NCBI RefSeq assembly: GCF_002906855.1
Contig: NZ_MINI01000038.1
Location: 372,001-436,000, forward strand
DNA length: 64,000 nucleotides
DNA from: Pseudomonas putida
Lineage (GTDB): Bacteria; Pseudomonadota; Gammaproteobacteria; Pseudomonadales; Pseudomonadaceae
Direction: 5' to 3'
In this document: positions 39,644-47,147 of the stretch, piece by piece
Numbering within the stretch: position 1 is the stretch's first letter
Layout: each line of letters opens with the position of its first letter
The notes under the pieces: generated by a model
Told to the model about the DNA's origin: nothing
Database searches by the model: none
The model's input: only the letters and a program-made list of their open reading frames with translations
Program-made: the position numbers and the translations under genes

Positions 39644-39681
39644 ATGAAACAGAGGGCCGAAGGCCCCAAGGACCCCGTGAA

Positions 39682-39927
39682 ATGGCCTACCAGCCCCAGG
39701 AAATATTCTTTCGCAGCAGCGCCCCGGTGACCATCGACGAAGACAAGTGCATCGCCGAAAAAGGCTGCACCGTCTGCGTCGAGGTCTGCCCCATGGACCT
39801 GCTGGCGATCAACCCGGCCACGCAAAAGGCTTACATGGCCTTTGACGAGTGCTGGTACTGCATGCCCTGCGAGAAAGACTGCCCCACCGGCGCCGTCAAG
39901 GTCGACATCCCGTACCTGCTGCGCTGA
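39682..39927 (+). CDS. 2x[4Fe-4S] ferredoxin, AprB-like partner
   Basis: An 81-residue protein with two cluster motifs: KCIAEKGCTVCVEVCP (C-x5-C-x2-C-x3-C) and CWYCMPCEKDCP (C-x2-C-x2-C-x3-C). The odd spacing in the first motif is characteristic of the AprB N-terminal ferredoxin. The ATG at 39682 follows AAGGA. It lies 38 bases after the AprA-like gene, so the two should form a heterodimeric flavin/iron-sulfur electron-transfer unit. It is shorter than dissimilatory AprB, lacking its C-terminal tail. Confidence 0.9.
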   Translation: MAYQPQEIFFRSSAPVTIDEDKCIAEKGCTVCVEVCPMDLLAINPATQKAYMAFDECWYCMPCEKDCPTGAVKVDIPYLLR

Positions 39928-39961
39928 TTCATCCCCGTCATCCGCCGCTAAGGATCGCGTC

Positions 39962-40927
39962 ATGACTGAACGAAGCACCGACAACCCCGAGATTCTCGAA
40001 CTGCTGCCACGGCTCGAAGCCGATGATGCAGGCGTGCGGCGCATTGCCTTGATCGAACTGGCTGATCTGGAAGACCCTGATGCCTTGCCATGGCTGACCG
40101 ACGCGCTGTTGGTCGATGGAGCCGACGAAGTGCGCGCCGAGGCCGCGCGCCTGCTGGAAGCTTGGGAGGAACCAGAAGTGGTACAGGCCTTGTGCGCCGC
40201 CCTGGCGGATGGTGCAGACTCGGTACGCCTGGCTGCCGCGCAGAGCCTCAGCGAGTTGAAGAGCCCGGAAGCCGGCCAGCTGATCTTGCCATGGACGAGC
40301 CATGCCGATGCCTTCGTCCGTGCCAGTGCCTTGCGTGCCCTGCGTGAGCTGCGCCTGGAGGACGCCGCCCGGCCTGCGCTGCGGGCGCTGGAGGATCAGG
40401 ACGCAGCGGTGCGGCGTGAAGCCGTGGGTATTCTGGGTTGGCTCAAGCACCACCCCGCGCTGCCTGCTTTGGCGAAGCTGGCCGAGCACGAGGCCGACAC
40501 CGAGGTACGTCGCGCCGCCATGGGTGCCTTGGGGATGGCGCGTGACCTCGCCGTTTTGCCAGCACTGATTGGCGCCTTGCGCGATCCCGCCTGGCAGGTA
40601 CGTGAAGAAGCCGCGACGACGTTGGGCAAGGTTGGCCATGTTCAGGCGGGGCCGGCACTGGTGGAGGCATTGGGCGATGGATTCTGGCAAGTGCGCCTGC
40701 GCGCAGCCCGCTCGCTGGGTCGCCTGCGCCACGCCGAAGCGCTGGATGCCCTGGCCGATCTGCTTGGTCATGGCATCGCCAACTTGCGCAAGGAAGCTGC
40801 GCTGGCGCTCGGTGAACTGGGCCTGGCCCGCGCCTTGCCGGCGTTGCAGGTCGCTGAAGCGGACAGCGATCCGGAAGTGCGCAAGGCTGTGCGCATTGCC
40901 TTGGCTCAGCTTCGCGGAGCCGCTTGA
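39962..40927 (+). CDS. HEAT-repeat protein
   Basis: A 321-residue protein made of about nine HEAT-like repeats of roughly 31 residues (for example DPDALPWLTDALLVDGADEV, DSVRLAAAQSLSEL, DTEVRRAAMGALGMA, ANLRKEAALALGELG). It resembles PBS-lyase HEAT proteins that act as chaperones or scaffolds. There is no catalytic motif, signal or membrane helix. The ATG follows AAGGAT, 34 bases after the ferredoxin, and its stop overlaps the DUF971 start (TGATG). Likely role: scaffold or maturation factor for the flavoprotein-ferredoxin complex (inferred from context). Confidence 0.85.
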   Translation: MTERSTDNPEILELLPRLEADDAGVRRIALIELADLEDPDALPWLTDALLVDGADEVRAEAARLLEAWEEPEVVQALCAALADGADSVRLAAAQSLSELKSPEAGQLILPWTSHADAFVRASALRALRELRLEDAARPALRALEDQDAAVRREAVGILGWLKHHPALPALAKLAEHEADTEVRRAAMGALGMARDLAVLPALIGALRDPAWQVREEAATTLGKVGHVQAGPALVEALGDGFWQVRLRAARSLGRLRHAEALDALADLLGHGIANLRKEAALALGELGLARALPALQVAEADSDPEVRKAVRIALAQLRGAA

Positions 40928-41202
40928 TGGATAGCCCTAGCGCAATACGCAATCAGCGCGAGAATGGATTGCTGACTTTGCAGTGGGTCGATACCGAAGC
41001 AGTCATCAGCCATGCCCGGCTTCGCGGCGCCTGCCCCTGTTCGCAATGCCGGGCGGCAGGCTTGCAGGGACGGGTCCCGATGGTCAGGGCCGACATACGC
41101 ATCGAGCGAATTGTGGCGCAGGGCTATGGAGTGCAGTTGGTGTTCAGCGATGGGCATGAACGTGGCATATATCCCTGGCAATACCTTCGTGAACTTGGCT
41201 GA
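40927..41202 (+). CDS. DUF971 family protein
   Basis: A 91-residue DUF971 domain: LTLQWVDTEAVISHARLRGACPCSQC, then MVRADIRIERIVAQGYGVQLVFSDGH and GIYPWQYLRELG. The CxCSQC cysteines may bind iron-sulfur or zinc. DUF971 domains are also found fused to Mrp/HCF101-type iron-sulfur carriers and at the N-terminus of gamma-butyrobetaine hydroxylases, which suggests a role in Fe-S assembly. Coupling by a one-base overlap to the HEAT gene, in an operon with a [4Fe-4S] ferredoxin, supports that reading but does not prove it. Confidence 0.85.
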   Translation: MDSPSAIRNQRENGLLTLQWVDTEAVISHARLRGACPCSQCRAAGLQGRVPMVRADIRIERIVAQGYGVQLVFSDGHERGIYPWQYLRELG

Positions 41203-41240
41203 CCCTGGCATTGCCGGCGCAATCTAGTTGCCGCCAGAGG

Positions 41241-42101
41241 CTATAGCGCGATCAACTCAGGCCTCAGGCCTTCTACACGGCGGGGCGGCGGAAGGTAGCC
41301 GCCGTCACCGGTGATCTGGTGCAGAACCCGCTCGCGCAAAGCGTGCAGGGCTACACCGGTACGCAGGCGCGGGTGGGGCAGGTCGATTTCCACCACCGAT
41401 TTGATCCGCCCGGGACGCGGCTCCAGCACCACCACCCGGTCGGCGAGGTACGTGGCTTCCTCAGCATCGTGGGTTACCAGCAAGGTGGTGATGCCGGCGC
41501 GTTCACGGATGGCCAGCAGTTCGTCCTGCAGCTGCTGGCGGGTCAGGGCATCGAGCGCGCCGAACGGCTCGTCGAGCAACAGGATACGCGGGCTGGCCAC
41601 CAGGCCTCGGGCGATGGCCACGCGCTGGGCCATGCCGCCGGAAAGCTGGTGTGGGTAGGCCGATTCGAAACCGACCAGGCCGACCAGTTGCACGAACTCG
41701 TGCACTCGGCGGGCGCGCTCACCCTGGGTAAGGTGCTCGTTGACCAGGCCCAGGGCGATGTTCTGCTCAACCGTCAGCCAGGGGAACAGGCGATGCTCCT
41801 GGAACACGATGCCACGCTCGCCGCCGATGCCGCGGACCGCCTGGCCGTCTACGCGGATGCTGCCGCTGTAGTCGGTGTCCAGCCCGACCAGCAGGCGCAG
41901 CAGGGTCGACTTGCCGCAACCCGAGGCGCCAACGATGGCGATGAACTCGCCTTCGTTGATGGCCAGGTTGAAGTTGCGGATGGCCTCCAGGGGCTGGCCA
42001 TCGACACTGAAGACTTTGCCGACGCCTTCGAAGCTGACCAGCGGCGGTGTGGTGTCGGCCTGATTGGCCGCGAGCAGGTGTGAAGCATTGAAGGCATTCA
42101 T
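41241..42101 (-). CDS. atsC: Sulfate-ester ABC transporter, ATP-binding subunit
   Basis: A 286-residue ABC ATPase of the SsuB/TauB group. ATG at 42099-42101 follows GGAGAACCGC and overlaps the permease stop by four bases. Walker A is GASGCGKST, the signature LSGGMAQR and Walker B ILLLDEPFGALD. The N-terminus has an extra 20 residues before VSFEGVGKVF. It energises import of sulfate esters through the fused permease AtsB. Convergent with DUF971 over a 38-base gap. Symbol assigned by gene order with atsB, atsR, atsK. Confidence 0.8.
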   Translation of the reverse strand: MNAFNASHLLAANQADTTPPLVSFEGVGKVFSVDGQPLEAIRNFNLAINEGEFIAIVGASGCGKSTLLRLLVGLDTDYSGSIRVDGQAVRGIGGERGIVFQEHRLFPWLTVEQNIALGLVNEHLTQGERARRVHEFVQLVGLVGFESAYPHQLSGGMAQRVAIARGLVASPRILLLDEPFGALDALTRQQLQDELLAIRERAGITTLLVTHDAEEATYLADRVVVLEPRPGRIKSVVEIDLPHPRLRTGVALHALRERVLHQITGDGGYLPPPRRVEGLRPELIAL

Positions 42102-43702
42102 GCGGTTCTCCAGCGCGTGGCGCGCGATTCGAGGCGTTGGCCGAGGGCGCCGAGCAGGGCGCCGACCAGGCCGATCAGGACCATTGCGGCCATGACCTGG
42201 TCCATGCGGAACAGTTGCTGGGCGCCGATCATCAGGCTGGCGATGCCGCCGTCCGAGGGCATGAAGTACTCGGCACCGATAGTGCCCAGCCAGGCGTAGA
42301 TCAATGACAGACGCAGGCCGGCGAATATCGCCGGTGCAGCGCCGGGCAGCACCAGCAGGCGCAGTTGTTGCCACAGGTTCAGGCGCAGTGTGCGCGCCGC
42401 TTCGCCCAGCTGCGGTGAGAGGCCGGCGATGCCGCGTTGGGTGGCGATCAGCAGTGGAAAGAACGCCGCCAGGCCGACGAACACATTCTTGGCCCCTTCG
42501 CCGAGGCCGAACCAGGCCGTGAGCAAAGGTACCCAGGCAAACAGCGCCACTTGCCGCAGGGCCGAAAGGCTTGGCCCGAAGAGTCGTTCGGCGTTATGCG
42601 AAAGCCCCAGCAGCAGCCCGCTCAGCAAGCCGGCGCCGCCACCCAGGAACAGGCCGGTCAGGGTGCGCTGCAGGCTCAGCAGCATGGCTTCAGGCAGCGA
42701 GCCATCGGCCAGGCCGCTGAACAGGGTGCGCAAAACGTCCAGTGGGGACGTGAGGATGTTCGGGTCGATCCAGCCGAAGCTGTTGCTGGCCTGCCACAGC
42801 GCAACCAGTGCCGCCGGGAGCAGCAGGCTTTGCCAGCCCCGTGGAATGGGCCCGCGCTGTTGTTCGCCGGTGGCCGGTTGCGGCCAGTACAGCAGGCGCT
42901 TTTCCAGAGTTGAGAAACCACGCTCCAGCAACCCACCGACAAGGCCGATCACCAGGATGCACAACAGCACCAGGTCGAGCATGAACAACTGGCGGCCCCA
43001 GACCATCAGGTAGCCGATGCCTTCACTGGAGGCCAGCAATTCGACGGCCAGCAACGAGGTCCAGCCCGTAGCCAGGGCCAGGCGCACGCCGGTGAGGAAA
43101 GCGGGCAGAGCGGCCGGCAGCAGCAGACGCAGCAACAGTAGGTGACGTGGCAGGCGCAGCGCGGCGGCGGCTTCGCGCAGCTTGGGCTGGGCATCGCGCA
43201 CGCCGACCAGGGTGTGCAGGGTGACCGGCACCACCACGGCCTTCACCAGCACCACCAGCTTGAGCAGTTCGCCGATACCGAAGAACAGCATGAACAGCGG
43301 AATCCAGGCCAGGGTAGGGATCTGCGCCAGGGCCACGAAGGTCGGCAGCACCAAGGTCCGTGCATGGCGTGAAGTGCCCAGCCAGGCGCCGAACAGCAAG
43401 CCACTGCTGACACCCGCCAACAGCCCCCAGAACAGCCGCTGCAAACTTATCCACAAGTGCCCCCAAAGCTCGCCGGAGCCAAACTCCAGCGCGCTTTGCC
43501 ACACCAGCGAGGGTGGCGGCAGGATCTGCTCGCTCATCCAGTGCTGCCGGCTCGCCACGACCCACAGCAGCGCAATGAAGACTGGCAGTAACCAAGGTAG
43601 TACCCGCTCTCCAGAAAGGGCGCGCTCTCTGTGAGAGCGGCCTTGCGCCGCGAATGGGTCGCGTTGCGGCCCCCCTCGATTCCTGCTCAGAACTCCATTC
43701 AT
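42098..43702 (-). CDS. atsB: Sulfate-ester ABC transporter, fused two-domain permease
   Basis: A 534-residue membrane protein made of two similar permease domains in one chain (about residues 35-270 and 275-525), each with its own EAA loop (LREAAAALRLPRHLLLLRLLLPAALP and LGEAARTLRLNLWQQLRLLVLPGAAP). Standard taurine/sulfonate permeases (TauC, SsuC) are single domains that dimerise. A fused AtsB of this size was described in the P. aeruginosa and P. putida ats loci (from memory). Start chosen at ATG 43700-43702; a TTG at 43726 is less likely. It is divergent from atsR. Confidence 0.82.
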   Translation of the reverse strand: MNGVLSRNRGGPQRDPFAAQGRSHRERALSGERVLPWLLPVFIALLWVVASRQHWMSEQILPPPSLVWQSALEFGSGELWGHLWISLQRLFWGLLAGVSSGLLFGAWLGTSRHARTLVLPTFVALAQIPTLAWIPLFMLFFGIGELLKLVVLVKAVVVPVTLHTLVGVRDAQPKLREAAAALRLPRHLLLLRLLLPAALPAFLTGVRLALATGWTSLLAVELLASSEGIGYLMVWGRQLFMLDLVLLCILVIGLVGGLLERGFSTLEKRLLYWPQPATGEQQRGPIPRGWQSLLLPAALVALWQASNSFGWIDPNILTSPLDVLRTLFSGLADGSLPEAMLLSLQRTLTGLFLGGGAGLLSGLLLGLSHNAERLFGPSLSALRQVALFAWVPLLTAWFGLGEGAKNVFVGLAAFFPLLIATQRGIAGLSPQLGEAARTLRLNLWQQLRLLVLPGAAPAIFAGLRLSLIYAWLGTIGAEYFMPSDGGIASLMIGAQQLFRMDQVMAAMVLIGLVGALLGALGQRLESRATRWRTA

Positions 43703-43997
43703 CGGCCATCTCTCGAAGCGTTCCAATGTTATTCGCTTATGGAATTAAAAGTTCACAGAAGCGGCTTTCAAGAGATAAGAGCATGGAGTCCCTGCATGCG
43801 GAACCCTCTCGTCATTGCGTTTTCCTCATATTTTCGATGCGTTTCGCGCAAGCAGTCCCGCGCCCCGCATGAATGCTCATTTATGTCTTTCAGTTACTAA
43901 AAAATGAAGTTTTGGTCTTTGTAGGTTCTAACCAGACCTGCCTAGCTTCTGGCCAGCGCCGGCCATCGCCGGTGGCAGCCTGCCAAGGAGCCTTGCC
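43703..43997. promoter_or_regulatory. Divergent atsB/atsR control region with candidate LysR-type site
   Basis: The 295 bases between atsB and atsR are AT-rich for this genome and must hold both promoters. TTATTC-GCTTATG-GAATTA at 43729-43747 is an inverted repeat close to the atsB start. A similar pair of arms occurs before the TonB receptor gene. Further upstream of atsR lies an A/T run (around 43895-43930) with no clear -35/-10 pair. CysB or SftR sites are expected here but cannot be told from sequence alone. Confidence 0.45.
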
Positions 43998-45035
43998 ATG
44001 AAAACCCCTCTGCGCCACCTGATCACCACCCTGGGTCTGGCCTTCACCCTGAGCGCCCACGCAGCCGAGCCGGCCAAGCCGGAAAGCATCCGCATCGCCG
44101 TGCCCGACCTGAGCGCCGGCAGCAAGCACAGTGCTGGCGGCGTGGTCGATGTACTGCGTGACCAGCAACTGCTGGAGAAGGAATTCGCCAAAGACGGCAT
44201 ACGCATCGACTGGCATTTCTTCAAGGGCGCAGGTCCTGTGGTCAACGAAGCCTTGGCCAATGGCCAGGCAGACTTCGCCTACCTGGGCGACCTGGCGGCG
44301 ATCGTCGGCAAGGCCAACGGCCTCGATACCCGTGTGCTGACGGCAGGGGTGCGTGGAGTGAAGAGCTACCTGGGGGTGGTGCCGGGTTCCGGCATCAAGA
44401 CCCTGCACGACCTCAAGGGCAAGCGCGTAGCGGTGTTCCGCGGCACCGCCAACCAGCTGTCGTTCGCCAGTGCCCTGGCCAGCCAGGGGCTGACCGAGCG
44501 TGACCTGAAAGTGATCAACCTCGACTTCAACGCCGCCAACGCCGCGTTGGCCGCCAAACAGATCGACGCCACCTGGGGCCTCTCCAGCCTGCTGTCGCTG
44601 CGTGAACGCGGGCTGGTCGAGCTGCCTGTCAATTCCCGTGACCTGGCCGGCGCCGGCAGCACCCAGGCGGTTTTGCTTGGCACCGGCGATTTCATCCGCA
44701 AATACCCCGAGCTGGTGCAGCGCCTGGTCAACGCCCAGGAGCAAGCCGCCAGTTGGCTGCGCGACGAGCATAACCGCGAGGCCTATGTCGACCTGGTGGC
44801 GAGCAACGCCAATTGGCCTCGCAGCATCCTCAGCGATGACCTGGCCAAGGAAGACCTCGCCCATTACTTCGACCCACGGCTGGACGCCGATTTCGTTGCC
44901 CAGCTGCAGCAGGGCGTCGACCTGGCCGCCCGTGAGCGCCTGATCCGCCGTGGCTTTCAGGTTTCCGAGTGGATCGAACCGCGATTCCTCGATGCCGCAC
45001 TGCAACACCAACAGGCCGTGCAGGCCGCCCGCTGA
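43998..45035 (+). CDS. atsR: Sulfate-ester ABC transporter, substrate-binding protein
   Basis: A 345-residue periplasmic binding protein. Signal peptide (TTLGLAFTLSAHAAEPAK, cut after HA-A) then a SsuA/TauA-type fold: IRIAVPDL, GAGPVVNEALANGQADFAYLGD, LKGKRVAVFRGTANQL and IDATWGLSS. The ATG follows AAGGAG. It captures sulfate esters for AtsB/AtsC, with the transporter genes on the opposite strand. It lies 35 bases before atsK and is co-transcribed with it. The binding specificity is inferred from neighbours. Confidence 0.82.
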   Translation: MKTPLRHLITTLGLAFTLSAHAAEPAKPESIRIAVPDLSAGSKHSAGGVVDVLRDQQLLEKEFAKDGIRIDWHFFKGAGPVVNEALANGQADFAYLGDLAAIVGKANGLDTRVLTAGVRGVKSYLGVVPGSGIKTLHDLKGKRVAVFRGTANQLSFASALASQGLTERDLKVINLDFNAANAALAAKQIDATWGLSSLLSLRERGLVELPVNSRDLAGAGSTQAVLLGTGDFIRKYPELVQRLVNAQEQAASWLRDEHNREAYVDLVASNANWPRSILSDDLAKEDLAHYFDPRLDADFVAQLQQGVDLAARERLIRRGFQVSEWIEPRFLDAALQHQQAVQAAR

Positions 45036-45070
45036 ACCCAAACCCGACCATGACCGCAAGGACCACGACC

Positions 45071-45976
45071 ATGAGCAATGCCGCACTGGCCTCCGCGCCA
45101 CACGCCCTCGAACTCGACATCCACCCGGTTGCCGGCCGCATCGGCGCCGAAATCCGTGGATTGAAGCTGTCCGCCGACCTCGACGCCGCTACCATCGATG
45201 CCATCCAGGCTGCCCTGGTGAAGCACAAGGTGATCTTCTTCCGTGGCCAGGCTCACCTGGACGACCTTAGCCAGGAAGGCTTCGCCAAGCTGCTCGGCGA
45301 GCCGGTTGCCCACCCCACCGTGCCTGTGGTGGACGGCACCAGCTACCTGCTGCAACTGGACGGTGCTGAAGGCCAGCGTGCCAACTCCTGGCACACCGAC
45401 GTGACCTTCGTCGATGCCTACCCCAAGGCCTCGATCCTGCGCAGCGTGGTGGCGCCGGCTTCCGGCGGCGATACCGTCTGGGCCAACACGGCGGCGGCCT
45501 ACGAGGAACTGCCCGAGCCACTGCGCGAGCTGGCTGACAAGTTGTGGGCGGTGCACAGCAATGAATATGACTACGCGAGCATCAAGCCCGATGTCGACCC
45601 GGCCAAGCTTGAGCGTTATCGCAAGGTGTTCACCTCGACCGTGTACGAGACTGAGCACCCGGTGGTGCGGGTGCACCCGATCAGTGGAGAACGGGTGTTG
45701 CAGCTGGGGCACTTCGTGAAGCGCATCAAGGGCTACTCGCTGGCCGACTCGCAGCACCTGTTTGCGGTGCTGCAGGGGCATGTGACGCGGCTGGAGAACA
45801 CCGTGCGCTGGCGTTGGCAGGCGGGGGATGTGGCGATATGGGATAACCGCGCCACGCAGCATTATGCGGTAGATGACTACGGCACCCAGCCGCGGATCGT
45901 TCGTCGAGTGACCCTGGCCGGGGAAGTGCCGGTCGGGGTGGATGGGCAGTTGAGCCTCACAACCCGCAAAGGCTAA
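45071..45976 (+). CDS. atsK: Alkylsulfatase, alpha-ketoglutarate/Fe(II)-dependent dioxygenase
   Basis: A 301-residue TauD-family dioxygenase, the same length as AtsK of P. putida S-313. Iron ligands are His108 and Asp110 (SWHTD) and His264 (ATQHYA), and Arg275/Arg279 (QPRIVRR) should bind alpha-ketoglutarate. These positions match the known AtsK residues as I recall them. It cleaves medium-chain alkyl sulfate esters oxidatively, releasing sulfate and an aldehyde. The ATG follows AAGGA. It is downstream of atsR and upstream of a REP hairpin. Confidence 0.92.
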   Translation: MSNAALASAPHALELDIHPVAGRIGAEIRGLKLSADLDAATIDAIQAALVKHKVIFFRGQAHLDDLSQEGFAKLLGEPVAHPTVPVVDGTSYLLQLDGAEGQRANSWHTDVTFVDAYPKASILRSVVAPASGGDTVWANTAAAYEELPEPLRELADKLWAVHSNEYDYASIKPDVDPAKLERYRKVFTSTVYETEHPVVRVHPISGERVLQLGHFVKRIKGYSLADSQHLFAVLQGHVTRLENTVRWRWQAGDVAIWDNRATQHYAVDDYGTQPRIVRRVTLAGEVPVGVDGQLSLTTRKG

Positions 45977-45992
45977 GCCTTGCAGTGAGTCT

Positions 45993-46021
45993 TGTAGGAG
46001 CGGGACAAGCCCGCTCCTACA
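45993..46021. repeat. REP hairpin between atsK and the LysR gene
   Basis: TGTAGGAGCGGG (45993-46004) pairs perfectly with CCCGCTCCTACA (46010-46021) around ACAAG. It is the P. putida REP core and also sits between convergent genes, so it can terminate both. Confidence 0.85.
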
Positions 46022-46039
46022 GAGATTCCACCGAATGCC

Positions 46040-46954
46040 TCATGTCTCGGTATCACAGGCAATCAGTTGCCTGACCAACCCCTGAGCCAACGGCGACAAG
46101 CCATACCCCACCCGGCTCACCACCCCATAGCGGGTATAGAACGCCTCTTCCTGCTCCGCTGCCAGGTCCACCAGTTTCAATGCCACCAGCCCCCGCTCCA
46201 TCTGGTAAGGCCGCAAGTTGGCATTGCAGGCGATGCCAATGGTGTCCGAATGCATCACCACATTCAGCAGCGCATAACCATGCTCGCACTCCACCGTCGG
46301 CAGAAAGTCCTGGCGGCCGCTGAGATCACTGAGGATCTTGCGAATGTTCGGCGGGCGGAATGTGGTTGCCAGCGGGTAGTCGAACACATCCCGTGCGCGT
46401 ACCTCGGCCTGCTCGGTCAGCGGGTGCCCGGCCCGGCAGCAGAAGTGCCAGCGCTGCGGTGCCAGCTTGTGCACGCGGTAATCCGGGTCGGACTCGAACT
46501 GGCGCGTATCGGCCACGAAGAACTCGATCTCTTCGGCAATCAGCTTGCGGTTCAGCACCTGCCAGTTATCCACCTGGAAGCAGGTGCGCGCCGCCGGGTA
46601 CTCGGCCACGAAGCGCGCCACTGCCCGCGGCACCAAGCCGCCTGCGGGTGCCGGGCCGGAGCCGAAGCGCACCACGCCAGTGGTGGCTCCATTGAACTGG
46701 TGGATCTCATTGACCAGATTATGCGCGCCATGCACCAGGCGCCGCGAGTGCTCCAGCACCAGCAGGCCCTGGCGGGTGGGTGAAAGTTCCTTGCTGGCAC
46801 GGTCGACCAGGCGGCAGCCGATGTTGTGTTCCAGGGTCTGGATGCTGCGGCTGAAGGCCGATTGCGACAGGTTTACTGCCGCAGCTGCGGCGACAAAACT
46901 GCGGTGCTCGACAAGGGCAATGTAGTGGCGCAGCTGACGCAGATCGATATGCAT
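46040..46954 (-). CDS. sftR: LysR-family regulator of sulfate-ester genes (SftR-like)
   Basis: A 304-residue LysR regulator. The N-terminal HTH (residues 4-63: LRQLRHYIALVEHRSFVAAAAAVNLSQSAFSRSIQTLE) precedes an effector domain. In P. putida S-313 a LysR regulator, SftR, next to the receptor gene sftP controls sulfate-ester use (recalled literature). Gene order here (atsRK, LysR, divergent TonB receptor, arylsulfotransferase) agrees. It could activate atsBC, atsRK and sftP when sulfate is absent and esters are present. The symbol is by context. Confidence 0.75.
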   Translation of the reverse strand: MHIDLRQLRHYIALVEHRSFVAAAAAVNLSQSAFSRSIQTLEHNIGCRLVDRASKELSPTRQGLLVLEHSRRLVHGAHNLVNEIHQFNGATTGVVRFGSGPAPAGGLVPRAVARFVAEYPAARTCFQVDNWQVLNRKLIAEEIEFFVADTRQFESDPDYRVHKLAPQRWHFCCRAGHPLTEQAEVRARDVFDYPLATTFRPPNIRKILSDLSGRQDFLPTVECEHGYALLNVVMHSDTIGIACNANLRPYQMERGLVALKLVDLAAEQEEAFYTRYGVVSRVGYGLSPLAQGLVRQLIACDTET

Positions 46955-47147
46955 TTTCTACATTAAAACCTTCGGTCAAATGCAATTGCTGACAAGGGCG
47001 AGTCCCCTTATAAAGGGAGTCACTTATTCCACAAAATATGAATTACAAATATTTATATTTCTTAAAAGAATATAAGCCCAACTGACCGCGATTCGGTTCC
47101 GCCAACGGAAATGCTCGCCCAGGGCCCACGCCTCAAGGAGCATTTGC
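46955..47147. promoter_or_regulatory. Divergent sftR/sftP control region
   Basis: Strongly AT-rich against its surroundings. TTATTC-CACAAAATAT-GAATTA at 47024-47045 shares arms with the atsB-upstream element, but with a 10-base rather than 7-base spacer. CCCCTTATAAAGGG near 47004-47017 is a near-perfect palindrome, and TTCTTAAAAGAA occurs near 47057-47068. One of these is likely the LysR (T-N11-A) site. A clear sigma-70 -35/-10 pair was not seen. Confidence 0.5.
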
